This document shows, in pieces, positions 26,578-35,378 of a DNA stretch of 64,000 nt. The notes under the pieces are model-generated. The model had not been told where the DNA came from and did no database searches. It saw only the letters and a list, made by a program, of their open reading frames with translations. Where the stretch lies: positions 2,210,501 to 2,274,500 of the forward strand of contig NC_004193.1 of the NCBI RefSeq assembly GCF_000011245.1, read 5' to 3'. A program made the position numbers and the translations under genes. Every line of letters begins with the position of its first letter. Positions within the stretch are counted from its first letter, which is position 1. Source of the stretch: Oceanobacillus iheyensis HTE831. Its GTDB lineage: Bacteria > Bacillota > Bacilli > Bacillales > Amphibacillaceae.

Positions 26578-27975
26578 CTATTCAACACATGTTAATGCTG
26601 CTGATTTATTTAATAAAAACGGTCGAAGATAGGCCACCAAATTAGAAAGCGGCAATACATGTTCTGGTAGAAGAATTCCTAACTCGTTCGCTATATAATT
26701 TCTACGCTCTTCGATTCGTCCCCATAAATCTGTATACCCATTCTTAATTTGACCTCGTAGATCCTCATCGGCTAGAGCTATACACTCTTCTGCACTTACT
26801 CCTCCATAACCGGGTATAGAGGGAATAATATCTACCTGAAATATCATTCCGCTTTTTAAAATCTCTTTTGAAGATGGATATATCGGGGATGACATCCATT
26901 CTTCATCAGCGACTAGATGCCCTGGGTTTAGATGCCAATGATTCTCTTCCTTTGGATATACATCTTCAATCATTTTATAAAACTCTCCACCCTGCATTCC
27001 AATACGAATGTTTTCTAGCCAAAATACCACAGCCTTAAAGTATGGAATTACTACTCTTTCCAGATAGTCTCTTTGTTTATTAGGTAGTTGTTCTGCGCTT
27101 TCAACCACAAACCCAGCTCTACTAGATAGTCCACCTTTATAACCTGTAGTAAGCGAAAGTGTGTCTCCTAAAGAAACTTGTTTACTTGTAGGATAAAGAT
27201 TTGCATTTTCAAACCTTACTCCAGTAGCTGCAATTGTAACCACATTGTTTGTTTGACCATCAGCATTTAACAAATTTCCTAAATGACTTTCCTTCACCCC
27301 CACTTCAACAGCATTCATCGCTTTAAGCATACTAGTTGAAGACAAGTTAGCACCATATTCATAGTGAGCAATTTCATTAGCATTGTTAATGGTCCTTGCT
27401 CCCTTATCTCCCCCAATAAATAAATATGCTGCATTCACAATTTCATTTACTTCAGTACAAATGTTACGAACAGCATCAACAATAAAATATGGTATATCAA
27501 AGATTGTAGAATTGTCATATTGAGTTGAGGTAAACATTTTCCATCCAATCAGTCCAATTTTTTTATCATTTGAGAAATCGATTTCATTGAATATTGAGAC
27601 CAGACTTTTTTCATTATTCATCGGTTGATTACTCAATGAAAATAGCGGGTAGTGATAAAGATTTCCTTGGAGACGCGAATGTTTTGGCATTTTCAAGTTT
27701 TCATTGCCTAGGATGTAAGATGCTTGTCCTGATTTCTTGAGTACTAGCAAACCTTCTTCAAATCTAGGAATAAATCCAGTTAAATACTCAAAATTATTCC
27801 CGTGCTCCTTATCTGCATAAATTATCAGAGAGTCAAACTTATCTTCTTTCATTCGTTCTAAAATTTTTTTCTTTCTATGTTCCATCGTAGTTTCAGTTAG
27901 GTATACTGGATCAACCTCACTAAAAGTTTTTGGTAATTGAATATTTCTAAGTTGTACTTTTGAATTGTGATTCAT
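26578..27975 (-). CDS. M24 peptidase-fold protein with lost metal ligands
   Basis: 465-aa protein with creatinase/Xaa-Pro peptidase architecture: N-terminal domain (about 30-170, FDSLIIYADKEHGNNFEYLTGF) and pita-bread domain (about 190-430). The two metal-binding Asp positions appear replaced (SLTTGYKGG where active enzymes have LFDLG; LSSRAGFVVE where they have SDITRT). The PGH motif (HLNPGHLVAD) and an acidic pair (VSAEECIAL) remain, and TIEPG has become FQVDIIPSIPG. It is therefore probably not a standard dimetal peptidase. GAGGAG ribosome-binding site. It stands alone between ytsP and dgcP and is not part of the usual Bacillus order here, so it may be acquired. Confidence 0.7.
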   Translation of the reverse strand: MNHNSKVQLRNIQLPKTFSEVDPVYLTETTMEHRKKKILERMKEDKFDSLIIYADKEHGNNFEYLTGFIPRFEEGLLVLKKSGQASYILGNENLKMPKHSRLQGNLYHYPLFSLSNQPMNNEKSLVSIFNEIDFSNDKKIGLIGWKMFTSTQYDNSTIFDIPYFIVDAVRNICTEVNEIVNAAYLFIGGDKGARTINNANEIAHYEYGANLSSTSMLKAMNAVEVGVKESHLGNLLNADGQTNNVVTIAATGVRFENANLYPTSKQVSLGDTLSLTTGYKGGLSSRAGFVVESAEQLPNKQRDYLERVVIPYFKAVVFWLENIRIGMQGGEFYKMIEDVYPKEENHWHLNPGHLVADEEWMSSPIYPSSKEILKSGMIFQVDIIPSIPGYGGVSAEECIALADEDLRGQIKNGYTDLWGRIEERRNYIANELGILLPEHVLPLSNLVAYLRPFLLNKSAALTCVE

Positions 27976-28315
27976 CGATTATTCTCCTCTTTTTTAATTC
28001 AGCAATTAAGAAGCGGCACTACCAACGCATTTACAACATATTGATATGACATTCTATCTGCAACTAACCTCAATCTTATCCAAGAAACAGACTTTACAGA
28101 AACCAAATATATCAATCTCGGTATGGTTAGCTAGAGCAACATAAGAAAAAGACTTCCCTTTTTTATTTAAGGAAAGCAACTATTAGTTTTAAAGTATATT
28201 CGTTAAAAAGTTGAACGATTATCCGTAAAGCTAGATGCTTCAGTTAATCGTTCAACTTGGTTTTTACTATTATTGAGTATAATAAAATTTTAGCATATAA
28301 CAGATTCAAATGCTT
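27976..28315. other. Intergenic region before dgcP end
   Basis: 340 bases without a gene. It holds the dgcP terminator near its right side and presumably the promoter of the M24 gene. A second weak hairpin (TTCCCTT / AAGGAA) lies around 28155-28185. Otherwise AT-rich with nothing I can support. Confidence 0.5.
28206..28260 (-). terminator. Terminator after dgcP
   Basis: Long stem AAGTTGAACGATTA / TAATCGTTCAACTT with T-rich flanks on both sides, downstream of dgcP. Confidence 0.8.
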
Positions 28316-30091
28316 CTATTTATATACCACTTTATTCTTCCCGAGTTCCTTTGCTTCGTACAAAGCTTTGTCAGATCTTTCCCATATCGTGTTTGCAGTA
28401 TCATTTTCATCACTTGACCAAGATGATACTCCCGAAGAAATTGTCACACGTGGATTGGTTGTATGCTCTACAATCTCACAAGCTTCTTTAGAAATTCTTA
28501 TTGCTTCTTCAAGAGAAATTTGCTTAGCATATATAGCAAGCTCTTCTCCCCCCCACCTAGCAGCTATATAATTATCCGCTACTACTTCCTGTAAGGCCTC
28601 TGCAACTTGAATTAGCACTTGATCTCCAATTAAATGTCCATACGAGTCATTTACTCGTTTGAAATCATCAATATCAAATAGCATTAACGCACCTTTATTT
28701 CCTTCTTGCATATGATTAGTTACCGTTTCTTCTAAATATTTCCTCGAGTATAGTCCAGTTAGATGATCTACAGCCAATGCTTTTGTAAGCTGTTCTTTCT
28801 GCAATGAATTTGCAAAAGCTACTACTGAATGCTGTATCATACTTTCCATTAATTTATATTGATGATAATCATATTGATATTCATCTTTATGTCCTATAAA
28901 TACAATTCCAATTAAGCTATTTTCATGTTTCATGGGAACTGCCATAACTGATTGAAATATAGAAGCAGGCTCATTATCTTTAAAATTACCACTAAAAAAT
29001 GTTTCTTCATAATTTTTCGTATAGGTTTTCAAGTTATCAAGAAACAACATTCCTTCTTCTTTTTCAAAGTACGAATCATTACCTACACTTGTTGCAGCAT
29101 AATTACCATCTAACGGTAAGATAGCAAAAGTAGAGTCTGAAGAATAAGAAGCAAACTGATCCTTTAACGTATTAATAATCTCACGAAAATCTAATCTAGA
29201 ATTTAAATGATTAGTTGTTTGATTTATCATCGTTAATTGATCGATTTTATTTCTAGAATGTTGAAATAAAAAAGCTGTTTCTAACGATTTACCACACACT
29301 TTTGCAACTTCAGTCAAAAAATATTTTTCATTATTATTCATTCCATTTATAAGGCTTCCTTGCATTTCAATAACTCCATAGTTACCTTGCTTACCCGTAA
29401 TAGGTAAGTAAACGGTTGAATTATCATTATCAAATTGCATAAGACCGCTCATAAAAGTTTGTTTCACTTCTCTACTGAGTGTCGCGTCATTCCAAGTCAT
29501 TATTTTTACGTTTATATGATCAGGAACGGTAAAATCCTGAGTTACCAAATAGGTTACTGTAATATCATGGAATGCTGATTGGATAACTTCAGTTATTTTT
29601 TGGAATACAAATGAACTGTGAGTGGAACCTGATAATTCATTATTTAATTCCAAAAGCCGATTATTGAATAGAGACATATGTATATTATGTGAAATAGATG
29701 CAAAAGTACTAAGAAATTTGTTGACTTCTATTTTTACAATATTGACTTTTAATTGATCCATGCTATCGTTCGGAGTATTATTTATAATAATAACCCAAGG
29801 GCATAAATAGGAATCTAACTTTAAAATTATAGTTGATTTATCATGAACAACTTCAAAATGATTTGCCATTAATACATAAGGTACTTTATTATTATTAGAA
29901 TGGTAATTTAAATAATAACAAGATTCACTTTCATTCCACTCATAAACCGTAATATCCCTACAGTTTAAATACGTACCAATTGTATCGATTAATGAAGGAA
30001 TCCAATTTAAATTCTTATTTTCAATAAAATCAGACATATTACGGTATAGCTGTTCTATAAATTTACTTCGTGATTGATTCGAAACGTGCAA
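28316..30091 (-). CDS. dgcP: GAF-GGDEF diguanylate cyclase DgcP
   Basis: Synthesises cyclic di-GMP. About 591 aa with an N-terminal sensor region, GAF-type domains (roughly 135-265 and 290-420) and a C-terminal GGDEF domain starting at DHLTGLYSRKYLEE. The active-site signature reads GGEEL, metal/substrate residues lie in LFDIDDFKRVNDSYGH. Position next to rpsD and ytsP matches B. subtilis DgcP (YtrP). The first in-frame GTG overlaps AAGGTG, so I prefer the TTG three codons later. Divergent from rpsD. No I-site (RxxD) five residues before the signature is obvious, so product inhibition may be absent. Confidence 0.9.
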   Translation of the reverse strand: MHVSNQSRSKFIEQLYRNMSDFIENKNLNWIPSLIDTIGTYLNCRDITVYEWNESESCYYLNYHSNNNKVPYVLMANHFEVVHDKSTIILKLDSYLCPWVIIINNTPNDSMDQLKVNIVKIEVNKFLSTFASISHNIHMSLFNNRLLELNNELSGSTHSSFVFQKITEVIQSAFHDITVTYLVTQDFTVPDHINVKIMTWNDATLSREVKQTFMSGLMQFDNDNSTVYLPITGKQGNYGVIEMQGSLINGMNNNEKYFLTEVAKVCGKSLETAFLFQHSRNKIDQLTMINQTTNHLNSRLDFREIINTLKDQFASYSSDSTFAILPLDGNYAATSVGNDSYFEKEEGMLFLDNLKTYTKNYEETFFSGNFKDNEPASIFQSVMAVPMKHENSLIGIVFIGHKDEYQYDYHQYKLMESMIQHSVVAFANSLQKEQLTKALAVDHLTGLYSRKYLEETVTNHMQEGNKGALMLFDIDDFKRVNDSYGHLIGDQVLIQVAEALQEVVADNYIAARWGGEELAIYAKQISLEEAIRISKEACEIVEHTTNPRVTISSGVSSWSSDENDTANTIWERSDKALYEAKELGKNKVVYK

Positions 30092-30225
30092 AATAATCAC
30101 CTTTTCTTCATAGCTAAACGAATTATTTAAAATTAAATCACCAAATCGATTATTTTCTACTATAATTATACATCAACTAGTCAAATTTTCCTATACCAAG
30201 AAAATTATTACTTTTATTATGGCTA

Positions 30226-30254
30226 TTGACATGGATATATATAAATTATATACT
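30226..30254 (+). promoter_or_regulatory. Strong SigA promoter of rpsD
   Basis: -35 TTGACA (30226-30231), 17-bp spacer, -10 TATACT (30249-30254). Confidence 0.85.
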
Positions 30255-30261
30255 GTAGTTT

Positions 30262-30455
30262 GTGTAAAATAATTAGGTAGCCTAAGTGCATCGACGCTTG
30301 CAACTATTTTGTTCCTTACTTATCCAATCGATAAGAAGGTGTATCGTGTAACTCTCTGCTGCTGGAGCGATGGTACATGAAAACAAAATAGACAACGAAA
30401 CGATCACGCTCGTTTTATTTTATGCAAATAAAACATATAAAGGAGGAAATGACCT
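30262..30455 (+). promoter_or_regulatory. Ribosomal protein S4 autoregulatory leader
   Basis: About 190 bases of untranslated leader between the promoter and rpsD. It contains several pairing blocks (for example AACGA / TCGTT around an AACGATCACGC loop, followed by TTATTTTAT). In Bacillus, S4 represses its own mRNA by binding a structured leader at this position. Assignment rests on position and length; the fold was not computed. Confidence 0.65.
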
Positions 30456-31058
30456 ATGGCACGATATACTGGATCCGTATGGAAAAAATCCCGTCGTCTT
30501 GGCATTTCATTAACTGGAACTGGTAAGGAATTAGATAAGCGCCCTTACGCTCCTGGTCAACATGGACCGAACCAACGCAGAAAACTATCAGAATATGGCT
30601 TGCAAATGCAAGAGAAGCAAAAATTACGCTTCATGTATGGATTGAACGAACGTCAATTCCGCACACTATTCGATAAAGCTGGAAAAATGAAAGGTATTCA
30701 TGGTGAGAACTTCATGATTCTTCTTGAATCTCGTCTTGACAACCTTGTTTATCGTTTAGGACTTGCACGTACTCGTAGACAAGCTCGTCAGCTTGTAAAT
30801 CACGGTCATGTAACTGTTGATGGTGGACGTGTAGATATTCCATCTTATGCTATTAAACCAGGTCAAGTTATTGGACTTCGTGAAAAGTCTAAAAACCTTG
30901 ATGTTGTAAAAGAAGCATTGGAAGCTAATAGCTTTGTACCAGAGTACACTAGCTTTGATGCTGACAAAATGGAAGGTTCTTACACTCGCTTCCCTGAGCG
31001 TTCTGAACTTCCAGCTGAAATTAACGAACAACTTATCGTTGAGTTCTACTCTCGTTAA
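30456..31058 (+). CDS. rpsD: 30S ribosomal protein S4
   Basis: 200-aa primary 16S rRNA-binding protein that nucleates 30S body assembly. Typical start [23 protein letters not shown]. The S4 RNA-binding domain is at about 92-155 ([35 protein letters not shown]). No zinc Cys cluster, i.e. the C-minus form. AGGAGG ribosome-binding site. Stand-alone gene as in B. subtilis, with its own leader and terminator. Confidence 0.98.
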   Translation: MARYTGSVWKKSRRLGISLTGTGKELDKRPYAPGQHGPNQRRKLSEYGLQMQEKQKLRFMYGLNERQFRTLFDKAGKMKGIHGENFMILLESRLDNLVYRLGLARTRRQARQLVNHGHVTVDGGRVDIPSYAIKPGQVIGLREKSKNLDVVKEALEANSFVPEYTSFDADKMEGSYTRFPERSELPAEINEQLIVEFYSR

Positions 31059-31082
31059 GAGATATTGTTTGTGAGTTTGTAT

Positions 31083-31131
31083 AAAATCCCCTTGAAATTG
31101 TTGTTATATCAACTTTTCAAGGGGATTTTGC
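31083..31131 (+). terminator. Terminator after rpsD
   Basis: 15-bp stem AAAATCCCCTTGAAA / TTTCAAGGGGATTTT with TTTTGCTTTT tail. The next 200 bases (31132-31333) show no gene. Confidence 0.9.
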
Positions 31132-31333
31132 TTTTGAATACATAATAGGATAGAAGCTAGATTTTTTGAACTAAAAAAGAGGGAACCGAGATTAAAAATA
31201 GTGACTGGCAATAATCACGGAAAGTAAACTAGCGGTTTATAAGTGTTCAGAGTTTGTTGATACACTATTTTTGATGAATAAAACAAGTTTATTGGATAGT
31301 TGTTAGTTGAGGTAAATATACTATAAAAATATT

Positions 31334-31648
31334 CTACGGAGCATGCCTAATCGTAGTTTCTGGAGTCATATTGGATCTATTTGTTATTTTCTCTGTCACT
31401 TGAGGTTTTTGAGATGGATATTCCTCCTTAATGGTAAGCGAGAGTATAAATCCTGATAAATTAGATATGAATGCTGTTCCATATAAAATAACCGAGTATA
31501 CGTTATTAAATTTAATACCAATATATAGAGCGAAAATACCCAATAGTAGATAACTGATTACAAAATAAAATCTGTACTTTTTCTTCTTTAATAAAATGGC
31601 AATCATGATAATCGCAAAAAGCAGTAGAGATAAAGTAATTAACTCCAT
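31334..31648 (-). CDS. Unknown membrane protein, three helices
   Basis: 104 aa with hydrophobic segments at about 2-19, 27-46 and 50-72, and a polar tail (about 73-104) rich in Thr, Pro and Glu. AAGGAG is seven bases before the ATG. No family recognised. It sits with the next unknown membrane protein in the stretch between rpsD and galM that does not follow the Bacillus order. Confidence 0.65.
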   Translation of the reverse strand: MELITLSLLLFAIIMIAILLKKKKYRFYFVISYLLLGIFALYIGIKFNNVYSVILYGTAFISNLSGFILSLTIKEEYPSQKPQVTEKITNRSNMTPETTIRHAP

Positions 31649-31782
31649 ATAATCACTCCTTTATATTGCAATAATAACTGGGTTACAGCTATTTCACAAT
31701 ATATATTAAGAACTCTTCATCTGCTCTTTACATTAGTTTAAATTAAGCGTTACAAAAAGGTATTTATCACTATACTCATCTC

Positions 31783-32490
31783 TTAATCAATCCGAAAAAA
31801 ATCTAGAACTACAACACCCTGATAATTTATAATGTTTTCTATCCAGCTATTTTCAAGTATTACATCCGGTATATCAGATACAAATACAAATTCATATATG
31901 TCCTCTTTTACCTTATTATACAAAATGTGCTCACCTTTTAAATAGTTAACGATAAGATTACTGATAATCTTCATCGTTTGTTGTTGATCTACATTTCCTG
32001 CTACGCTTATCTTAAGTTGGTATCTATTCCTTTCCACACTCCCTCCTAGCGTATTAAAATTTAGAAACTGTTTATATAACTTTATTCTTTCAATTCCATC
32101 ATCCGATAAATGATTGATTTTACTTTCACTACCAATTTTGCATTTGTTTTCCCCTATCTTCTCCATATTGCTCATTTTCTTATGCGCATCTACTAAATCA
32201 GTAATATCAAGCATTGTAATATTATCTACTTTAACCGCAACATCTTTTATATGATTAATTACTTCATTTCTCATATTGATTACTGAAGTTAACATGCGTT
32301 GATTATCTTTATTCTGCTGCAAGGACATGGATATAGCCACTATAGCTAAGGCAATAGAAACAGAACTAGAAATAATTCCAAAACTCACAGTGAAATCGAC
32401 TAGCCACAGTGAAAAAGCCAAAATAATAATGGCAATCAGAATTCCAGTTAGCCATTTCCAATCTTTATTCGTCCATTTAGTCACGAGCAT
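31783..32490 (-). CDS. Unknown protein with two N-terminal membrane helices
   Basis: 235 aa. Two adjacent hydrophobic segments (about 12-32 and 35-55: LTGILIAIIILAFSLWLVDF; FGIISSSVSIALAIVAISMS) followed by a coiled-coil-prone stretch (about 58-95) and a soluble domain (about 100-235). Start placed at the ATG five bases after AAGGAG; a 24-codon extension upstream would run into repeat copy C. Architecture suggests a membrane-tethered cytoplasmic domain. Function unknown. Confidence 0.65.
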   Translation of the reverse strand: MLVTKWTNKDWKWLTGILIAIIILAFSLWLVDFTVSFGIISSSVSIALAIVAISMSLQQNKDNQRMLTSVINMRNEVINHIKDVAVKVDNITMLDITDLVDAHKKMSNMEKIGENKCKIGSESKINHLSDDGIERIKLYKQFLNFNTLGGSVERNRYQLKISVAGNVDQQQTMKIISNLIVNYLKGEHILYNKVKEDIYEFVFVSDIPDVILENSWIENIINYQGVVVLDFFRID

Positions 32491-32531
32491 ATTCGCTCCT
32501 TCTTTAATTATTATTAACTTCAAATTGAAGA

Positions 32532-32668
32532 AGAGGCTGGGACAAAAGTATACATGCAAAAGATAAATAAGAATGATTTGCTTTGGAATACCGCTTTAGA
32601 AATATACTACGCTTATTCTAGTTTTCATTCGTCTTTTGACCAGAATTTTTTGTTATGTCCCAGCCTCT
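32532..32668. repeat. Long-hairpin dispersed repeat, copy C (full form)
   Basis: 137 bp with terminal inverted repeats AGAGGCTGGGACA / TGTCCCAGCCTCT. The interior has GCAAAAGATAAAT, the block CGCTTTAGAAATATACTACG, and CGTCTTTTGACC. Plus orientation; the other copies align to it. Confidence 0.88.
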
Positions 32669-32736
32669 ATCTAAGCAAATATAATTCTTATCCTATACAC
32701 TATGCTATTAAAAAAACTATTATTACTCTTACTGAA

Positions 32737-33771
32737 CTAAATTACCCCAAACTGGAATGTTGTTGTTTTTTGATAAGGCTGATTCGCTTCTAATAGAATT
32801 GTTTCAAGGTTATCATGGTGTAAAGATGCAGGGCTCCCCTGAGTTTCAAAACACACGGCAATGTATTTCTTTGCCTCGCCTTCATAAAATTGCTGACTAG
32901 AATCTACCGAATTTGATGTATACATGACCATCCCTGGTTGATTAGTAGAAATAAAGAGCTGCCTGCCACTTCTAGGTTCAACCATATTCACGACATGTTT
33001 TTTTTCATGATTAAATAGAAAAAAGTGATCATATCCCGATCCAACAATCTTATTCTGATAGAAATCGTTGTTTAAGCCAATACTCAGACAACGTCCGCTT
33101 CGAAAATCAAATGGTGTCATATCTACATCTACCATTTCTCCTGTTGGAATCAATTCTTCATCTAGTTCCAGAAACTGATCACTGTCCAATGTCATCTCAT
33201 GTTCATGTATGGTTTGTTCTAGATCTCCACTTAAATTAAAATACGAGTGATTCGTCAATGTAATCGGAGTCTGCTTATCACTTATTGCATTATAATCAAT
33301 TGTTAATTCATTTTGATTATCCAAATAGTACGTAATAGCTACATTCACATTACCTGGAAAATCACTTTCATTCTCTTTACTTGTATAAGTTAGTCGAATT
33401 CCTACATAGTCCGGTTTTTCAATTGTTGTTACATCCCATAAGATCTGATGAAATCCACTCTTCCCACCATGAAGCACATGATAACCTTCGTTGGCTTGTA
33501 ATTGAATTTCTTTATCTCCTATGGAAAAACTACCATTTTGAATTCTTCCTGCCACTCTACCAATTATCGCCCCAAGATATAATGGATTCTCGATATAATC
33601 ATCTAAATTTTTATATCGTGCAACAATATTTCTTTTCTGTTCATTCCTATCTGGCGTTATAATACGTGTAATAATCCCTCCATAATTTAATATAGAAACT
33701 TCCATGTCACGATCGTTAATTAATGTAAATTGTTTCCAATTATTATGTACATTTTCTCTACGAATTTGCAT
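32737..33771 (-). CDS. galM: Aldose 1-epimerase (galactose mutarotase)
   Basis: Interconverts alpha and beta anomers of galactose or glucose. 344 aa beta-sandwich enzyme. Substrate and catalytic motifs: RVAGRIQNGSF, YHVLHGGKSGFHQ, the catalytic His in TLTNHSYFNLSG, and the catalytic Glu in AVCFETQGSPASLHH. ATG preceded by TTGGAGTG. No galK, galT or galE adjoins it; the galactonate cluster 2.5 kb away is the nearest sugar pathway. Confidence 0.92.
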   Translation of the reverse strand: MQIRRENVHNNWKQFTLINDRDMEVSILNYGGIITRIITPDRNEQKRNIVARYKNLDDYIENPLYLGAIIGRVAGRIQNGSFSIGDKEIQLQANEGYHVLHGGKSGFHQILWDVTTIEKPDYVGIRLTYTSKENESDFPGNVNVAITYYLDNQNELTIDYNAISDKQTPITLTNHSYFNLSGDLEQTIHEHEMTLDSDQFLELDEELIPTGEMVDVDMTPFDFRSGRCLSIGLNNDFYQNKIVGSGYDHFFLFNHEKKHVVNMVEPRSGRQLFISTNQPGMVMYTSNSVDSSQQFYEGEAKKYIAVCFETQGSPASLHHDNLETILLEANQPYQKTTTFQFGVI

Positions 33772-33940
33772 ATTTTATCACTCCAAACTAGTAATCTTTT
33801 ATAATTTACAGATTGATTTTAAAAATATATTTGAAAAGACTTATCTATTTCGAGTAACACTTATCATTCTATCTATATCTATTATTGTAACCTATCTATC
33901 ATTTATAAAAAACATAATTAATTACTTGGTACGTACATAT

Positions 33941-34009
33941 TAAAAAAGCTTCAAGCAATATTTACTTTTCCATTACTGGATAAGATGACTTTGCTTAAAG
34001 CTTTTTTTA
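33941..34009 (-). terminator. Terminator after the queuosine transporter gene
   Basis: AAAAAAGCTTCAAGCAA / TTGCTTAAAGCTTTTTTT long hairpin. T runs on both sides. Confidence 0.75.
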
Positions 34010-34645
34010 TTAAGATGCTTTTATCACATAATCTGGATTATTTCCTTCTTTTTTTCTGGTCCATTTAACCAAAATATAAGCAAATGGTGTATCCAATAAT
34101 GCAACAAGACATTTCCAAATATATTGAGAAACAATCATACCTAGCAGTACATTTGTTGGTACAATTCCCCAGAATGCAATGGTAATAAATAATACAGTGT
34201 CTATAAACTGACTAGACATTGTTGCTAAATTATTTCGTAACCATAATTTTTTCTTACCATGTTTATGTTTAAACCAATGAAATATAGATACATTTAAATT
34301 TTGACTTATAACATACGAAGCCAAGCTAGCAAATATAAGTCGAAAACTTCCACCTAGAATTTGTTCAAATTCTGCTTGTGCATGAAAATCAGGTGCAGGT
34401 GGTAATTGTATAGAAATGTAAATAAATATCATTGCAATTATTTGCGTAAGAAAACCAGCTAGGACGGTTTTCCTTGCTGCAGCCTTACCATAAACCTCTC
34501 CAATAACATCTGTCATTAGATATGTAATAACATAAACGATAGCTGCACTTGGGAGTATAAAACTTCCCATTTCAAATAACTTAACTGAAAGAATATTTGA
34601 TAGTAATAACAATCCTACAAAGATTGCACTAAAATAAATATACAT
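34010..34645 (-). CDS. yhhQ: Queuosine precursor transporter (YhhQ/VUT family)
   Basis: 211-aa membrane protein of the DUF165/VUT family, whose E. coli member YhhQ imports 7-cyano- and 7-aminomethyl-7-deazaguanine. About six hydrophobic segments; family features include LSNILSVKLFEMGSF, YLMTDVIGEVYGKAAARKTV, and FIDTVLFITIAFWG. It follows queF by 47 bases and lies behind the same preQ1 riboswitch, which supports the substrate assignment. Confidence 0.9.
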   Translation of the reverse strand: MYIYFSAIFVGLLLLSNILSVKLFEMGSFILPSAAIVYVITYLMTDVIGEVYGKAAARKTVLAGFLTQIIAMIFIYISIQLPPAPDFHAQAEFEQILGGSFRLIFASLASYVISQNLNVSIFHWFKHKHGKKKLWLRNNLATMSSQFIDTVLFITIAFWGIVPTNVLLGMIVSQYIWKCLVALLDTPFAYILVKWTRKKEGNNPDYVIKAS

Positions 34646-34692
34646 AATGTCCTCTTCCCCTTTATTAGGCTAGAGGATCTTACACTTTCCCT

Positions 34693-35190
34693 CTATCGAT
34701 TATCTATTTTTTCCGGATACATATCATGTTGGATAAGTCGTTGATCCGCCATTTGCTCAAATTTTGTGCCTGGTCGACCATAATTACAATATGGATCAAT
34801 GGAAATACCGCCACGTGGAGTAAATTTTCCACGAACCTCAATATATCTTGGATTCATTAAATCAATTAAGTCATTCATAATAATATTAATGCAGTCCTCA
34901 TGAAAATCCCCATGGTTCCTAAAACTAAACAAGTACAATTTTAATGATTTACTTTCGACCATTTTAATATCTGGAATATAGCTAATATAAATAGTCCCAA
35001 AATCAGGCTGATTTGTCTTTGGACACAACGTAGTGAATTCTGGACAATTAAATTTAACAAAATAATCACGTGATACATGTTTGTTATCAAAAACCTCTAA
35101 CACTTCCGGTGTGTAATTAAAATCATAAGTAGTCCCTTGACTTCCTAACAACTGAACATCTTGTAGTTCATTTTCATCTCTTCCCACCAT
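34693..35190 (-). CDS. queF: NADPH-dependent preQ0 reductase QueF
   Basis: Reduces 7-cyano-7-deazaguanine to preQ1 in queuosine synthesis. 165 aa, exactly the single-domain Bacillus form. Catalytic Cys56 lies in [17 protein letters not shown], with the NADPH/substrate region [17 protein letters not shown], including the conserved E-S-K before it. Start chosen at the ATG eight bases after AAGGAGG; an 11-codon extension would cover that ribosome-binding site. First gene after the riboswitch. Confidence 0.95.
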   Translation of the reverse strand: MVGRDENELQDVQLLGSQGTTYDFNYTPEVLEVFDNKHVSRDYFVKFNCPEFTTLCPKTNQPDFGTIYISYIPDIKMVESKSLKLYLFSFRNHGDFHEDCINIIMNDLIDLMNPRYIEVRGKFTPRGGISIDPYCNYGRPGTKFEQMADQRLIQHDMYPEKIDNR

Positions 35191-35211
35191 ACTTATTACC
35201 TCCTTTTCCAT

Positions 35212-35244
35212 AAAAAAAGTCATGTCCCCTAAGGAACATGACTT
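35212..35244 (-). terminator. Riboswitch-controlled terminator before queF
   Basis: Stem AAGTCATGTTCC / GGGACATGACTT, loop TTAG and a T7 run on the minus strand. The loop-side CCTTAG can alternatively pair with CTAAGG at the 3' edge of the aptamer, so the two structures exclude each other. Confidence 0.85.
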
Positions 35245-35262
35245 GAATAAATCATTGTTTGT

Positions 35263-35300
35263 CCTTAGTTTTTTATAGAGGGTTGAAGCTAAGAACCTCT
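35263..35300 (-). promoter_or_regulatory. preQ1-I riboswitch aptamer
   Basis: Minus strand reads AGAGGTTCTTAGCTTCAACC, then CTCTATAAAAAACTAAGG. This matches the preQ1 class I consensus: P1 AGAGG/CCTCT, C-rich loop, and A-rich tail docking into the minor groove. It precedes queF and a transporter, the expected regulon. Confidence 0.93.
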
Positions 35301-35330
35301 AACAAAATTATGTTTGTTGTACAATCAATG

Positions 35331-35359
35331 ATTATAAGTATTGTTAGCGTTTATGTCAA
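35331..35359 (-). promoter_or_regulatory. Consensus SigA promoter of the queF operon
   Basis: -35 TTGACA (35354-35359), 17-bp spacer, -10 TATAAT (35331-35336) on the minus strand: a perfect match, with expression left to the riboswitch. Confidence 0.9.
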
Positions 35360-35378
35360 TCTTATTATTCCATCTTCT

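Noticed and set aside
28257-28571. 104-aa plus-strand frame over the dgcP 3' end
   Set aside because: It is antisense to the conserved GGDEF domain and lacks a ribosome-binding site.
32491-32559. 24-codon N-terminal extension of the unknown membrane protein
   Set aside because: It enters repeat copy C and would cover a good AAGGAG site; the internal ATG fits better.
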